A stretch of 64,000 bases of DNA. Origin: Cryptomeria japonica (Eukaryota; Streptophyta; Pinopsida; Cupressales; Cupressaceae). Below, one piece after another: positions 42,966 to 55,001 of the stretch. The notes under the pieces are model-generated. The model ran no database searches. It was not told the DNA's origin and saw nothing but the letters and a program-made list of their open reading frames with translations. The stretch lies in assembly GCF_030272615.1 (NCBI RefSeq), contig NC_081409.1:611813755-611877754 (forward strand). The letters are read 5' to 3'. Each line of letters starts with the position of its first letter. Position 1 is the stretch's first letter. The position numbers and the translations under genes are program-made.

Positions 42966-44129
42966 ATGGAGATATTCAGACTTGACAAAGCTATTGAGAA
43001 TGAAAAGCTAGATCTGGAAATGGCCATAGCACAACTCAAAGAAGCAAGAGAACATCTTTCCCAATCCCTAAAAAGAAGAAAGGAACTAGCAAAAGAAATA
43101 AATGATCATGAGTATGTTGAAACAAAAATTGAAGATCTCTTTCCTACAAGCAGTTCAAATGAAGTAGATGAAGCAAACAATGCAATCAAAGAACTCCTAA
43201 AAAAAAATGGATTACTGCAAAAAGAAGTAAGGATGCTAAGAAGAGAACAGGAAATTCAGTCTGCAAGATTTTGTGAAATCTTGGAACAAAGGAATAAAAT
43301 GCAAAATGAAATAGAAGGAAGAAACAATGAAATTGTACAGCATGAAGATCTCACCGAGCAACTCTCCAATGCAAATGAAGAGATCAGAATTCTCAAAGAA
43401 CAGAATGAAAGTTTGAAAAATGAGCTAGATATTCAAAAGCAAGCAAATGAAAGGATGATGAAATCTCAAACAGACTTGGATCAATCGAATGAGCAAAATC
43501 TTCACAAACAAAAAGGTAACGCTGGTCTTGGTTACAATGAAGAAGGTGAATCTTCCGAGCAAGGTAGCCAAAGAAATCAAAGACCTACATGCAATTACTG
43601 TGGTAAGACAGGTCACACATCAAACAAATGTTGGAGCAATGGAAAGACAAGATTCAAAGGCAAATGCTATAGCTGTAATCAGCATGGTCACAAGGCTAGT
43701 GAATGCAAGGAAAAACAAAAATTTGAAGGCAAATGTCACAAATGCAAGAAACAAGGTCACAAGGCATCAGAATGTAGAACAAAGACATTCACTCCAGCAG
43801 AACAAATTGTCAAAGCAATATTTGGTTGGGATTACAATACCTGGTGCAGATGTCATTATTGTGGAGAATATGGACACATTGGGATGAATTGTATAAGGCA
43901 TCATCTAAGGAAGAAAGATACAACTATAAGATGTTATACATGCACTGAACTCGGACATATAGCCAAGAACTGCATGAACACGAAGAAGGTTGAAGATGAA
44001 AAGAAAGCTAAAGCTGACAACATTCGGAAACAGATGAGACAGCAGTGGGTTCCTAAATCTACCGAGCAGGATAATCCAAGCAATGGTCCTGTCACTCAAG
44101 AATTGGGTGACCCCACCATTACAAATTAG
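42966..44129 (+). CDS. Gag-like protein of Element D with five zinc knuckles, 387 aa
   Basis: Starts at the first ATG after the primer site (42966). Residues 1-170 are Glu/Lys/Leu-rich with heptad-like spacing and probably form long coiled coils. Five CCHC knuckles follow in about 150 residues: CNYCGKTGHTSNKC, CYSCNQHGHKASEC, CHKCKKQGHKASEC, CHYCGEYGHIGMNC and CYTCTELGHIAKNC. The second and third are near-duplicates. Copia Gag proteins usually have one knuckle, so five is unusual. The coiled coil plus nucleic-acid-binding knuckles suggests an RNA-binding structural protein. The typical copia Gag body (as in E) is not visible. The frame is intact. Confidence 0.8.
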   Translation: MEIFRLDKAIENEKLDLEMAIAQLKEAREHLSQSLKRRKELAKEINDHEYVETKIEDLFPTSSSNEVDEANNAIKELLKKNGLLQKEVRMLRREQEIQSARFCEILEQRNKMQNEIEGRNNEIVQHEDLTEQLSNANEEIRILKEQNESLKNELDIQKQANERMMKSQTDLDQSNEQNLHKQKGNAGLGYNEEGESSEQGSQRNQRPTCNYCGKTGHTSNKCWSNGKTRFKGKCYSCNQHGHKASECKEKQKFEGKCHKCKKQGHKASECRTKTFTPAEQIVKAIFGWDYNTWCRCHYCGEYGHIGMNCIRHHLRKKDTTIRCYTCTELGHIAKNCMNTKKVEDEKKAKADNIRKQMRQQWVPKSTEQDNPSNGPVTQELGDPTITN

Positions 44130-44244
44130 ATCCATTAAAGAAGATAAGGAACTGCATCTTCAAAGCCTTACCATAAGCAGTTCCAAAAATACAAAAGCAC
44201 AATCGATGAAATCAGTATTTCCGATACATACAGAAAAGTCACTT

Positions 44245-44345
44245 ACCGAGTTGAATGTTACCGAGCATGGTAAAACTGCAGACTTTACCGAGTTAGGTCA
44301 GAAATAAGAACACCGAGTTAGGTCAGAAATAAGAACACCGAGTTA
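44245..44345 (+). repeat. Internal ACCGAG repeats of Element D
   Basis: ACCGAG at 44245, 44260, 44287, 44312 and 44337, the last three within perfect 25-bp units (ACCGAGTTAGGTCAGAAATA plus AGAAC). The block separates the two ORFs. Confidence 0.85.
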
Positions 44346-44559
44346 GGTCAGTCTTACTGAGCAATCACTAAAGTCATTAAGTCATCTCACCTACCCACTT
44401 ATCAAGCATTAATGACAGAATTTTAATAACAAGGGCAAAATCGACTTCATTCTTCACCGCGTTATTCAGCATTCAAAGAGCCTAGGTTTTCAAAGTGCTT
44501 AAGGAGATTTAAGACGAATTTGCAGCGAAGGATCTAAAAAGAACTCGTTCCATTCAGCA

Positions 44560-46729
44560 ATGACTTCCACTAGCACCACCAGCAGGAGTAAGGCAAAGAA
44601 GACTTCCAATATGTTAGTGAAAGGAGTTAAATGGACAGCGCCAAACTTCAAACTCGTTCCAGCGATCACAGAATCACTCGACCCAAGTGGAGCACAGTCC
44701 AGAATTCCTTCCAAGGTACTTCTTATCAATGACATTCGTACTCATTTCAAATGCACTATTCAGGAGACCCCCTCCTACCTTCGAAGAAAAATTGAAACAG
44801 TTGGAACAAGGATCTGGCATGTCTAACTTCAAGGCACTAAAGTATGAAAGCAGATCAGATGCAGAAAAGATGCAGATCGAGGAGCTTTTACTGAACAAAA
44901 TGGGTAAATGGAAATATACCCCAGATGATATCAGTTCTCAAATTCCAAATGAGCTTCTGGTCAGGATTAGACCAAGATGGACTTCAGCAGTGCAAACTGT
45001 CAAAGACATTTATGCACAAACCTTAAAACAGTTGTTACCGAACCTGACATATAAAGAAGTAAAAGAGGCATTAAAGGAGAATGAACACCAAATAACACTT
45101 AGGTTTCATACCTTCTTAGTTCTCTCCAAGCAGATAGAAGCAATAGTAAATCATGCCACAATTGTGTGGAAAAGGATATATAAGCTGTCAATGCCATCTG
45201 ACCCCACGGTAACAATTGAGGGTGATAAAGATGATGAAGAGGATGAAGAGGAGAAGGAAGAAGAAGAAGCAGCTGAGGAAGAAGGTGACACGGTAATAAT
45301 AGGTGATGAAGAAGACACAGTGATAATAGGTGATGAAGAAGATGATCCTGAACAGGTAGCAACAGAAGTCATTGCATCTCTTCCTCACTCACCGCAGAAA
45401 GGCATTGCATCATCAGCTTCAGCCAGCAGGATTGTGAGCACAGTAGCTACATCTATTGCTCAATCCTTGCCAATCACCTCTCAGCTCCAGACCCCAACAG
45501 TTACCTCATCCACCGAGCTGCAAAGCATGTCATTATCTATCGGGATGCAGAGTGTTGCCTCTACCGAGCAACAAGTGACTTCTTCAGTCACCGAGATCAC
45601 AACTTCTCCTGCAGCATGTATAGTAAGTTTTGCAACCTCTCCAGTTTTGACACATTCTTTAGCACAAATGATCACACCAATCAGCACTCCTGCATGTACA
45701 TCAATTTTGGGAACAGTCGGTACATCCATGAGTCTTCCTCTAGTAAATCCCATTCCAGTTATAACAGCTACTCCAACCTTATCAACCATTGTAACTACAT
45801 CAAAGGGTAAGGAAGTAAGCATAGAAGTAATACAAAAGACACCTTTAAAACTTCTTCTTACCGGCAAGGCTATAGAGGATGATATAGATCTGGATAAAGA
45901 GATTGTCATTCCACAAATAGACCTCAATACTACATCAATTGATGAAATGAGATTGATCAGCCAGTTGTTAGAACAGAAAGCAAAACAAAAACAACTAAGA
46001 AGTGAGAGAGACAGGGAATTCAACATCATAAATGGTGCAAAGACCATTCTCACAGATGCCTTAGGTATAAAAGTTGATCCCTCTCAACACATTTTGCTAC
46101 AACTCGAAGAGGCTGTGAACAGATTCAATGAGGACTCATCAGGAGAAGAGAAACTGATAGAAAGAACCGAGAAGAAATTTGATAACAAGGTGCTTGAGCA
46201 CATTGCTCAGCAGATAGCAATAAAACAAGTTGAATTGACCACTATTTTGGCCAAGTTAGAAAATTCTTTTAATAATATAACTTCATTTTGTGCAAAGTTA
46301 TGTGATGTTACCGAGTTCACAAAAGGAATCAGAGATCAACTGAAGAAAATTGATGATGATCTGAAAGTAAGTGCACAACAGTTGCAGCTTGACCCCAGCT
46401 CAAGCTCAACTCACCATTCAAACATCAGATTCCTATTAGATAAGCAATCAAAATTGCTCAGGGAAGATGCAAGGATCCGGTCTACATTGTTAGATATTCA
46501 GAATATGATCCTTCCTAACATGGATACAATGCAGAAACACATTACACATTCCAAAACATTGATCCATGATAACAGTTTTTCAGTTGCAGAGCATGTAATT
46601 GAACTATCAGCCAAAGTTCAAGTTGCATTGTCTATTTGCACAATTTTGCAAGAAAATTGGGATAAGACCTTGGCTCATATCAAACAAGTACACTCAGAGT
46701 TTATCTCACACTTTAATATTTCTATTTGA
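44560..46729 (+). pseudogene. Second ORF of Element D, unrecognised, one frameshift
   Basis: ATG at 44560 opens a frame (MTSTSTTSRSKAKK, WTAPNFKLVPAIT) that must shift near 44770, in a run of five C, to continue as ...PTFEEKLKQLEQG to the stop at 46727-46729, about 722 codons. One extra C explains the break. Features: a basic Ser/Thr start; an alpha-helical region to about residue 200; an acidic stretch with GDEEDTVIIGDEED repeats; a long Ser/Thr-rich segment with few charges; and a C-terminal third of helical, coiled-coil-like sequence (AKQKQLRSERDREFN, HIAQQIAIKQVELTTILAKL). No enzyme or known domain is recognised. Coding sequence is clear from length and composition. Its job in the element is unknown. 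Confidence 0.6.
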
Positions 46730-46990
46730 GTTATCTATTCTTTGGCATTATTGTCAAAAAGGGGGAGAATATGGAACATATTAGAGACAAAGGGAGAATG
46801 ATCAAGGGAGAATGTAAATAACAATTGGTATAGAGATAAGTGTATAGAATCATATGTATATTCTATGGGGGAGTTATGTACAGTGAGATATACAGGTATA
46901 TACAGCAATCTACAATTGGTATCAATTTTGAAGAATCAAGTCAGCATGACAGATTCATTTTTGTCTCATAAGTGTTTTTGTCACTAATGC

Positions 46991-47003
46991 CAAAGGGGGA
47001 GAT
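46991..47003 (+). other. Element D polypurine tract
   Basis: CAAAGGGGGAGAT immediately before the 3' LTR, preceded by TCACTAATGC. Element E has ATCAATGCCAAAGGGGGAGA at the same place. Confidence 0.85.
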
Positions 47004-48163
47004 TGTTGGAATAATGATACATTTGTCATTAGTAAATAACACTTAGTGAAAACACTTATTTGATTTTGAATGCTTACCGAGCTCATCACTCAGTCTACAG
47101 CCTATACCGAGCATTCAGTAAAGCGCACCGATTAAACAGTTCAAACCGAGCAGTAAGACTGTCACCGAGCATATGAGACAAACAGCAGTTACCGAGAAGT
47201 CAGTTCTCACCGAGTCACCAGTGGTTACCGAGTGACACTATATCTACCGAGTCACCACAGCTACCGAGTTCCAAGCTACACTTTGGGACTAGTATAGACC
47301 GAGCCTCTACTCTTACCGAGAGCATGACAATGCCAAGTACTGTAGTGGACGCCGTGTATCAGAAGATCACCGAGCCAGCTTGTGGAACCGAGTATCTACC
47401 GACTCAGTAATATTTTGTTCACCTATGTAAGGCCGACTTAAGAATGAGTTTATGTTATTAATTTGTATGAGGCCGACTTTATGAAATGTAAATGTAATTA
47501 TGGACAGTATATATATGTGATGTATTATACCATCTGTAGTATGTATGTAAGATGTATGTATATGCGAAATTAGAAAGAGCAGAGCAGAAACTGCATTAAG
47601 GCAGCAGACCAGAACATTTTTCGCAGAGTCAGTAAAGGAGCAGAATCGACATATCTATCTCAGAAGGAGATCAATACTCAAAGGATCTTATCAGCAATAA
47701 AGTTGTAAGTCAAGATCTACTGTTTCATCCTAATAGTTGAATCAGTTTGTAAATCCTTTTACCGGGTAGACTTAACCGTCTTTTGTAAATCTCTTAACTG
47801 AGTGCATACTTCATTGTATGTTTGTAAATCCTCTAACAAGGTGGACCTAGCAGTCCAAATTTGCTTCTAACAGGACAGATCATCAGAAGTGATCATTGTA
47901 AGCCTTAACCGGCCAACTTTTACTGCAGTACCAAAGTTTTGTGGGTACCATCCCCACCCCAGTTTTACTTTCTATTTGGAAGGTTTCTGGGTCACCAAAT
48001 CTTTGTGTTAAGTGTTGTGAATGATTATACTTTCATGCATACAGTAGATTAAATGAATGAATGGTTTAATATATGCAAGTGCAGAAATGAATTAAAAGTT
48101 TTAAGAGTTACTGATTCACCCCTCCCCTCTCAGTAACTTGGTTAGTCCTGAATATTTTCAACA
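47004..48163 (+). repeat. Element D 3' LTR
   Basis: 1160 bp, same length as the 5' copy, with about twenty differences seen by eye, chiefly C/T and G/A. It is followed by the target duplication CAACA. Confidence 0.93.
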
Positions 48164-48168
48164 CAACA

Positions 48169-50564
48169 ATGAGAAAGCATGTTTGATTGCACATATTTAT
48201 GAAAGCTGGTTATGGCATAAGAGACTTTATCATGTAAATTTTGATTGCATTGTGAAAATTAGTACTACTAAGGCGGTAAGAGATTTACCTAAGATTGTTA
48301 AACCTCACAATCCGGTATGTAAGGAATGTCAATTTGGAAAGCAAGTCAGAGGAACTTTCAAGAGTATTCCAGAGAAGTCTAACAATATTCTTGATTTAAT
48401 TCATACTAATTTATGTGGTCTGGCAAGAACTAGAAGTATATAAGGAGATAGGTATTTTATGCTAATCATTGATGACTATTCTAGAATGTGTTGGGTTACT
48501 TTTCTCAGAGAAAATTCTGAAGCATTTGGGAAATTCAAACTATTCAAGGTGATGGTAGAAAATGAAACTGGCAAGAAAATAAAATGTTTGAGATTAGATC
48601 AAGCAGGTGAATTCACATCTAAGGAATTTAATGCATTCTGTGAAGTGAATGGGATCAAAAGACAGTTATCAGCACCCCAGACACCCCAATAGAATGGAGT
48701 TGTGGAAAGGAAAAACATAACTATCTTGGATGCAGCCAAAAGTATGATATCTGAAGCAAATCTACCTCATATATACTGGAGAGAAGAGGTTAATACAGTT
48801 GTTTATACATTCAACAGATTACACATCAGAGGTGAAACCGATAAGACCCCACATGAACTATGGTTTGGTATTACTCCAACTCTTAAATATTTCAGAATAT
48901 TTGGAAGTAAATTCTATATTAGAAGAGATGAGTATATTGGAAAATTTGATCCTAGAAGTGATGATGGAATATTTCTTGGTTATTCATTTATGAGAAAGGC
49001 ATATAGATGCTTTAACAAGAGATTGTAGAAAATTGTTGAGAGTGAAAATCTGAAGATTGATGAATAGTTTAGAGGAAATTCAAGGTACACAAACTCTGAA
49101 CCGGCAATAGAGATAATCACAAATGAACCCACTATGAATACACTAGTACAGAATGGTGATCCAGTTACACCAGAATCATCTAGAGATTCAACAGTCATTG
49201 AAGAACAGCAGCAATTAAAAACACCCCGGTATGTAAGATTGAATCATTCTGAAGATCAGATAATTAGAAACAAAATTCAAGGAGTTATGACTAGAGGAAG
49301 ATTGGAAAATGAGGAGGTATGTCTTATTTCTCAAATTGAACCTACATCAATTAATGAGGCATGTGAAGATAAATATTGGATTAAAGCTATGGAAGATGAA
49401 TTGGAACAAATTGAAAGGAATAACACTTGGTCATTAGTTCCCCGACCTAAAAACAAAAATGTAATTGGAACTAAATGGGTTTTTAGAAATAAACTTAATG
49501 AAGATGACATGGTAATCAGAAACAAAGAAAGATTGGTGACTAAGGGATATTCACAGAAAGAATGAATTGATTACAATGAAACCTTTACACCAATAGCTAG
49601 AATTGAGGCAGTCAGACTTTTATTGGGTTTTGCAGCACACAAGAACTATAAAGTATATCAAATGGATGTTAAATGTGCATTTATGAATGAAGATCTTGAA
49701 GAAGAAGTTTATATTGAACAACTTGATGGATTTTCTTTGACAGATAACAAAGACATGGTTTGCAGGTTAAGGAAAGCTTTATATGGATTGAAACAAGCTC
49801 CTAGAGCTTGGTATACAAGATTGGACAAATATCTTTTGAAGCTTGGTTACACTAAAGGTAATGCTGACAATAATCTATACTACATAGTGACTAATGATGA
49901 CATCTTGGTTATTGAAGTTTTTGTTGATGATATAATCTTTGGAGGAGAAGATGGTTTGTGTAAAGACTTTTCTAACAAAATGCAGCAAGAATTTGAAATG
50001 TCTATGATTGGAGAGATAAAATTCTTTTTAGGATTGCAGATTTCACAGACTGATAAAGGTATATTCCTATGTCAATCTAAGTACTTGAATTAATTACTGA
50101 ATAAATTTGGCATGGAAAACTATAAACCGGTAAGCACACCTATGACTACAACTAATAAATTATCTTTCAAGGATGAATCTACACCAGTTAATCCGACTAG
50201 ATACAAATCTATGATAGGAGGTTTACTGTATTTGACACAAACAAGACCTAATATTATGAATGCAATATGTATTGTTTCAAGTTTTCAGAGTAATACTAAA
50301 GAAAATCATGAATCACCAGTGAAAAGGATTTTTCGATACCTACAAGGCACTACAAATATTGGTTTATGGTATCCTAGAGATGAAAATTTTGACTTATGTG
50401 CATACACAGATGCTAATTGGGTAGGAGATGTGGATGACAGAAAAAGAACCACCGACGGAGCATTTTTTCTTGGCAGCAGACTAATTTCATGGTTGAGCAA
50501 GAAACAAAGTTGTACAAGTCTATCAACAGCAGAATTTGAATATGTTGTAGCAACAACTAATTGT
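48169..50564 (+). pseudogene. gag-pol: Element E integrase, RT and RNase H, decayed
   Basis: After insertion D one frame runs to insertion B with no frameshift but in-frame stops at 48441, 48690, 49026, about 49065, 49563 and 50091. In order: integrase zinc finger (WHKRLYHVNFD, CKECQFGKQ); core with NLCG where a D is usual, LRLDQAGEF and an ERKN glutamate; integrase C-terminal region to about 49100; reverse transcriptase (KWVFRNKLNEDD, MDVKCAFMNEDLEEEVYIEQ, GLKQAPRAWY, FVDDIIF); RNase H (YTDANWVGDVDDRKRTTDG, STAEFEYV). The enzymes would copy and integrate the element. This copy is dead: besides the stops, the first integrase D appears lost. Confidence 0.9.
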
Positions 50565-50569
50565 ACATG

Positions 50570-53500
50570 TGTAGTACCCCTTTTCGATCAGACTTATTAG
50601 ACTGACTTTGTGCTGCAGTTTACTATTCAGTTGACACTTTATTGCTCGACATTTTGCAGACGTATTTGATATTATTTCATGTTTATCTGGGTATTGGATG
50701 CATGAGTTATTTTCAGTATTTCAGTATTGGTGATTTCTAGTATTTCATGGATTATTGCTTGTACTGACATCTTCCTTTATCTAGATGATGTGTCATATAT
50801 ATGTTGCGTGTTTGCTATTGTATTGGATGCAAGGGGACGATTTTCCTTCACTCATTTCGATGAGACAGGGAACGTCGCGATTCTCCTTCATTGGTGTGCG
50901 TGTCATGTATTCTATATTTATATGCATGTATGTGTGCTTCGATGATGCAGGATATTGCAGGTACAAGTACCGGGTAGGTACGGGGTATCGTCTCCACCTG
51001 GCTTCACAGGTCTGAGCGTGCCTTATATGTCCGATGGGAGTGGAGGAGATAGCTTTTGACCCTAGTCCTTACCTCAGTCTATATTTTGTGAGTGCCGTCG
51101 ATCGGTCGTTCATCCCTTTTGTTCGAATTTTGAGTCTTTTTACTTTTCCTCGATTTGCGTGCCATAGTGGTTCGGTTATTTATTTAAAGTATAAGTTGTC
51201 ATTTTTTTTTGTTGGCTTGAGCGATTTATCCCTTATTATGCCTTTATGCCTTGAATCAAGCTTAATTGATTAGTTTATTAGATTTTAACTTTTAGTTGTT
51301 TATTTTGGAAAAGTAATCGTGTTTAGATCCAACGGAAGAAGTAGAATAAATAGAGCTAATTGCTTTTAATATATGCAAATAAAGCTAACTCATTGTTTTC
51401 CTATTTAGTTGAAAAGTTGATTTAATTGCTATATATGAAAAATGTAATTTTCAAAAAAGGAAATCCTCATTTATTTGTTTTGAGGAATATGAAAAAGAAA
51501 AAAAAAAGAAAGTCAATTGTTGGATTTTAATGTTTTTTTTTTAAATAGAAAATATTGCAACCTAGAAAATTAGGTTAAAAGATTGTCTTACTAATTTACC
51601 TTAGAGGAGATTTTGGGGGATTATGCTTGTTTGGAGGAGGAAAAAGAAATTCTGGAAAAATTGCTTGAAGGGTGGATTTGGGTTTTGAACTAGCTGGGAA
51701 TTCTGCTGAAGCATACCACTCCTTCTTGGAAATCTTAGAGGTTGGTTGAATCCTTGTTTATTTCAACAAAAAAATCCTTACTTTCTTCCAACTCTTTGTT
51801 ATTTGTTTAAAAGCTTGATTTATGAATTTTGGGTGTTGAGTGTTTGCTTGTCATGGGTTTGTGGAAGAAGGATTCTATCAATTTGTTATCAAAATTCAAA
51901 CTCAAACTCTCTCCAAGTAGTTTCATAACTTAAATTATGTTGTTTCATTTTTGCTTGTGCAAGAAATTCTTGGTTTGTTTTTCTATTTGTAATTGGAAAT
52001 ATTGTTGGGTTTTAGTAGTGTTATGCTGGCAAAATTTTGCCAAGCATTCATAGAATACCTCTCCCTGGTAATTTCTAGTTTAAAAATGATGATTATGAGT
52101 TAATTTTTCTTGTTCATGCTTGTTGGGAGCAAATAATTCAATTGGGGATTGGGGATTAAGTTTATTCCCATTTAATTTAATTTTTAGAGTGAACTGGGCT
52201 GATTTGGATGAAATTTTATTGCCCCTGTTTTGTCTCAGAAGATTTTTATTTGCTGGTAAAATTGACATTACCAGTGACTTTTATAATTTATTTTTTTGGT
52301 TGTATGTTTGTTTAAAAAGGATTGGCTGGAGATTAATTGTTATTTTTTTTACAGAGGTCCTCCTCTCTGTATCTCTGTTAATTCCTTGTTTTTGTCTCAG
52401 ACGTTTTTATTTAAAAACAAAATTTAAATTGTTTACTAAAAAAAAAAAAAAATTAATTAAATTTGAAATCAAAATTATTGGGGGCGGTGGCGGGGAGCTG
52501 GGCTCAACCCAGCCACGCACCCCCCTTTCCCTGTAGCCTCGCTGCATTCCCCAGCTTGGGGTTAGCAGCAGCGCTGCTTTCCCCAAGTCTGAGGATGCAG
52601 CAAGCGCTGCATTCCCCAGTTTGGGAACAGCAGCACTCGCTGCCGTGGGTGCTTTGGGCCCCACGTTGGTGGTTTAAAATTTGTTTTTTTTTATATTTTT
52701 TTTTAGTTTAAAAAAAAAGAGAAAATAATAGTATAATTTGTTAGTGGTTAAAATAAAATCCATTTAGTGATAATATATTGTTATTTTGTGTTTAATATTA
52801 AGTGATAATATATTGTTATTTAAACAATAATAATAATATGTTATTATTTAATATTAAATAATAATAATACGTTAATTGATTAGATTATAATGATGTTAAG
52901 ATTAATGAATAATTTTTCGATTTAGTGATGAGGATTATTTGCCTGGTATTGTGGAAATAAATAAAATGATATAGAGGTTAGTATTAATGTTTGGAATAAA
53001 GGAAAGATTGGGTTAAATTTATTATTAATGTCCGTTATCCAAGTATCGTAATATAACCATATGATGATTGCATTCGACGAATAGATGTTATTTTGGAATT
53101 ATTTTATATTAGCTTGTATATATTTGTTTAATTTGATTTAAATGTTGACTTGGTTATAGTCGAGTTGAGAAAATTGAAATTTTATCATCATCAACTGGTT
53201 AGGGGTTTAAAATTATAAATGTCGTTCCAATTCAACTTTTTTTTTTGACATGTGACTTCATCATTTCTTTATGTTAAATAGATGCGATGTCTTTCATTCC
53301 AGAAATCCTTATTGCGAGCATTTCATGTTGTTGACTACTTAAAGAAAGATTGCTTGTGTAGGATCTTGTGTTTTAATAATTGCAGTCTAGTTGTTTTAAT
53401 GTCGTCGCATTATGTTTAAAATTGTCATTATGTTGTCGATGTTTACCCTTGGTCAGGTGTCGATGTTCAAACCTTGAGGAAGTGGGCTATTATGTGTTAT

Positions 53501-54692
53501 GTCCCTAATGGTCAACCTTGGGTTTGTGACTGTGAGTCCTCCACCTGTGTTATGTCTGGATAATTTATGGTTGTCAGCCCCACCATAGAGTTCTCATAGA
53601 TAGTCTTATCTAGTTAGTGACCTAGTAGAGAGAGTGGCTTTCGGGCGGGGGCCGCACCCGAAGTGGATGGCAGGATAACCCCTTGAAAGTCAACTATTAA
53701 GTGATAACCTAATAATTTGATTAGGGGGTGGGTAGTTATTAATTTAATTAAGATAATGTACCCCGTACACGGTTGAGTGCTTGTATAGGCTCAAGGTGTT
53801 TGGGAAGGCCTGGAATGGCAAACCTACCACCTTGTCCTCATGAAAGGATGGTAGGGTCCGCATGATGCTTAGATGGAGCCGGGGGTTCGGGAGAGGTTAC
53901 CAGGATAACCCAAGATGGGGGCCGGGACCTATGGAGACCTACCTAGGGTAACCATCTTAAGCCATGTGATGACACTCTCTCTCTAGGGTCGCTAGTGTTT
54001 TGTGAGTCGAGTCACTTGTGTACTGCGAAGTCATGTGTACTGTTGTACTTTTCTTGCTTGCTTAAGGGTCTTCTGCTATCTCCTAGCACGGTGGGGTGGT
54101 TCCATTATGGGATCACATGGTCGGGTGGTAGTGCCACTTCCCATCAGATATCTTATTCCTACCTTCACGCGAGGATTGGCTTCGCCGGTGCATCTTGGTT
54201 CTTGCTTCGTGTAGCACTTATGTTCTTGATTTTGTACCTTGAGGCCCGTGTGGTCATTGTATCAACAACTTGTCACCTTTGTATTTTATTGTTCTATGGA
54301 AGCCATGTAATTTATGGAATATTGTAATTTAAGTTCATGGGATATATATTGTTTCAATTATCTTCCTATTATGTATAAATGAATCATTGGAAGTATATAT
54401 GTTGTAATTCTTTAAGCCTATCTTTTGGAGATCAATTTATGAATATGAGTTATTTAATCGTTATTGGCTTTCTCTAATTTTAGATGGATGATTGGATTAA
54501 TATTGTGATGTGGTTTTAATTAGAAGTAATCTTCGTTGGTAACCCTTTAGGATGTAAATGTTAGTCTTCCGCTTATGTTAATTATTGTGCAAGTTATGTT
54601 TATTCATTTAATCTTTGTAAAAAAAAAATTATTGCGCCTTTTAGTTGCCTTGTTGTGTTGCTATCCTTTAGGGTTCCTGGCGGGGCATTACA
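50570..54692. mobile_element. Insertion B: giant solo-LTR-like element, 4.1 kb
   Basis: Target duplication ACATG (50565-50569, 54693-54697) inside the RNase H sequence of Element E. It begins TGTAGTACCCC and ends GGCGGGGCATTACA, so it has the TG...CA ends and 5-bp duplication of an LTR element. It has no primer site, no polypurine tract, no internal pair of LTRs and no retrotransposon protein, so a solo LTR left by recombination is the simplest reading. It shares its last 15 or so bases (CCTGGCGGGGCATTACA), a CCTCGATTTGCGTGCC word (near 51151) and overall layout with insertion C. The TGTAATGCCC-type ends suggest a gypsy chromovirus with very long LTRs; that is inference. Orientation is not settled. 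Confidence 0.75.
52490..52672. repeat. GC-rich AGCGCTGC module in insertion B
   Basis: A GC-rich island in AT-rich DNA, flanked by poly-A (52438) and poly-T (52684) runs. It contains at least three (C)AGCGCTGC(A/T)T(T)CCCCA(G/A) units with degenerate palindromes and TTGGGG/CCCCAA pairs. Insertion C has a different GC-rich repeat at the equivalent place. Confidence 0.65.
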
Positions 54693-54697
54693 ACATG

Positions 54698-55001
54698 GGT
54701 ATTATGGATCAAGCAAATGTTGAAGGACATAAAGGTAAAATGAAAGGAATCTATAACTATCTACTATGATAATATGGCAGCAATTGATATATCAAAGAAC
54801 CCAGTATTTCACTCTAAGACTAAACATGTTTCTATCAAATTCAATTTTCTAAAGGAGAATGTTGAAGCAAAAGAAGTGAAATTGGTTTATGTGAATACTA
54901 AAGAGCAGATTGCAGATATTTTTACAAAGCCTTTGCCTAAGGAAACATTTGAGTATCTCAGAGAGAAACTTGGAGTCCTACCCCCACCGGTAGAGACTTA
55001 G
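54698..55001 (+). pseudogene. gag-pol: Element E RNase H C-terminal end
   Basis: Reading resumes with WVLWIKQMLKDIKV right after insertion B. It has a TGA at 54741, then YYDNMAAIDISKNP, HSKTKHVSIKFNFL and IADIFTKPLPKETF, the classic copia RNase H ending. Stop at 54999-55001. The ACATG target duplication accounts for the join. Confidence 0.9.

Larger units (their letters stand above)
41742..48163 (+). mobile_element. Element D: non-autonomous copia-type element
   Basis: 6.4 kb, two 1160-bp LTRs (41742-42901, 47004-48163), target duplication CAACA (41737-41741, 48164-48168), initiator-Met primer site TGGTATCAGAGC at 42904-42915, polypurine tract CAAAGGGGGAGAT before 47004. It codes for a Gag-like protein with five zinc knuckles (42966-44129) and a second long ORF of unknown type (44560-46729), with no protease, integrase or RT. 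About twenty LTR differences were seen, mostly transitions, so it is younger than E but older than Elements 1 and 2. It sits inside E. Its ends and priming sites resemble those of E, so it may have used proteins of an E-like element (inference). Confidence 0.9.

Noticed and set aside
45099-46053. Minus-strand ORFs opposite Element D ORF2
   Set aside because: Shadow of the acidic GAA/GAT repeats and Ser/Thr-rich segment; plus-strand frame is far longer.
50570-54692. Insertion B read as a DNA transposon because of partly inverted ends
   Set aside because: TG...CA ends, 5-bp duplication and similarity of ends to C fit an LTR better; no transposase or long terminal inverted repeats.
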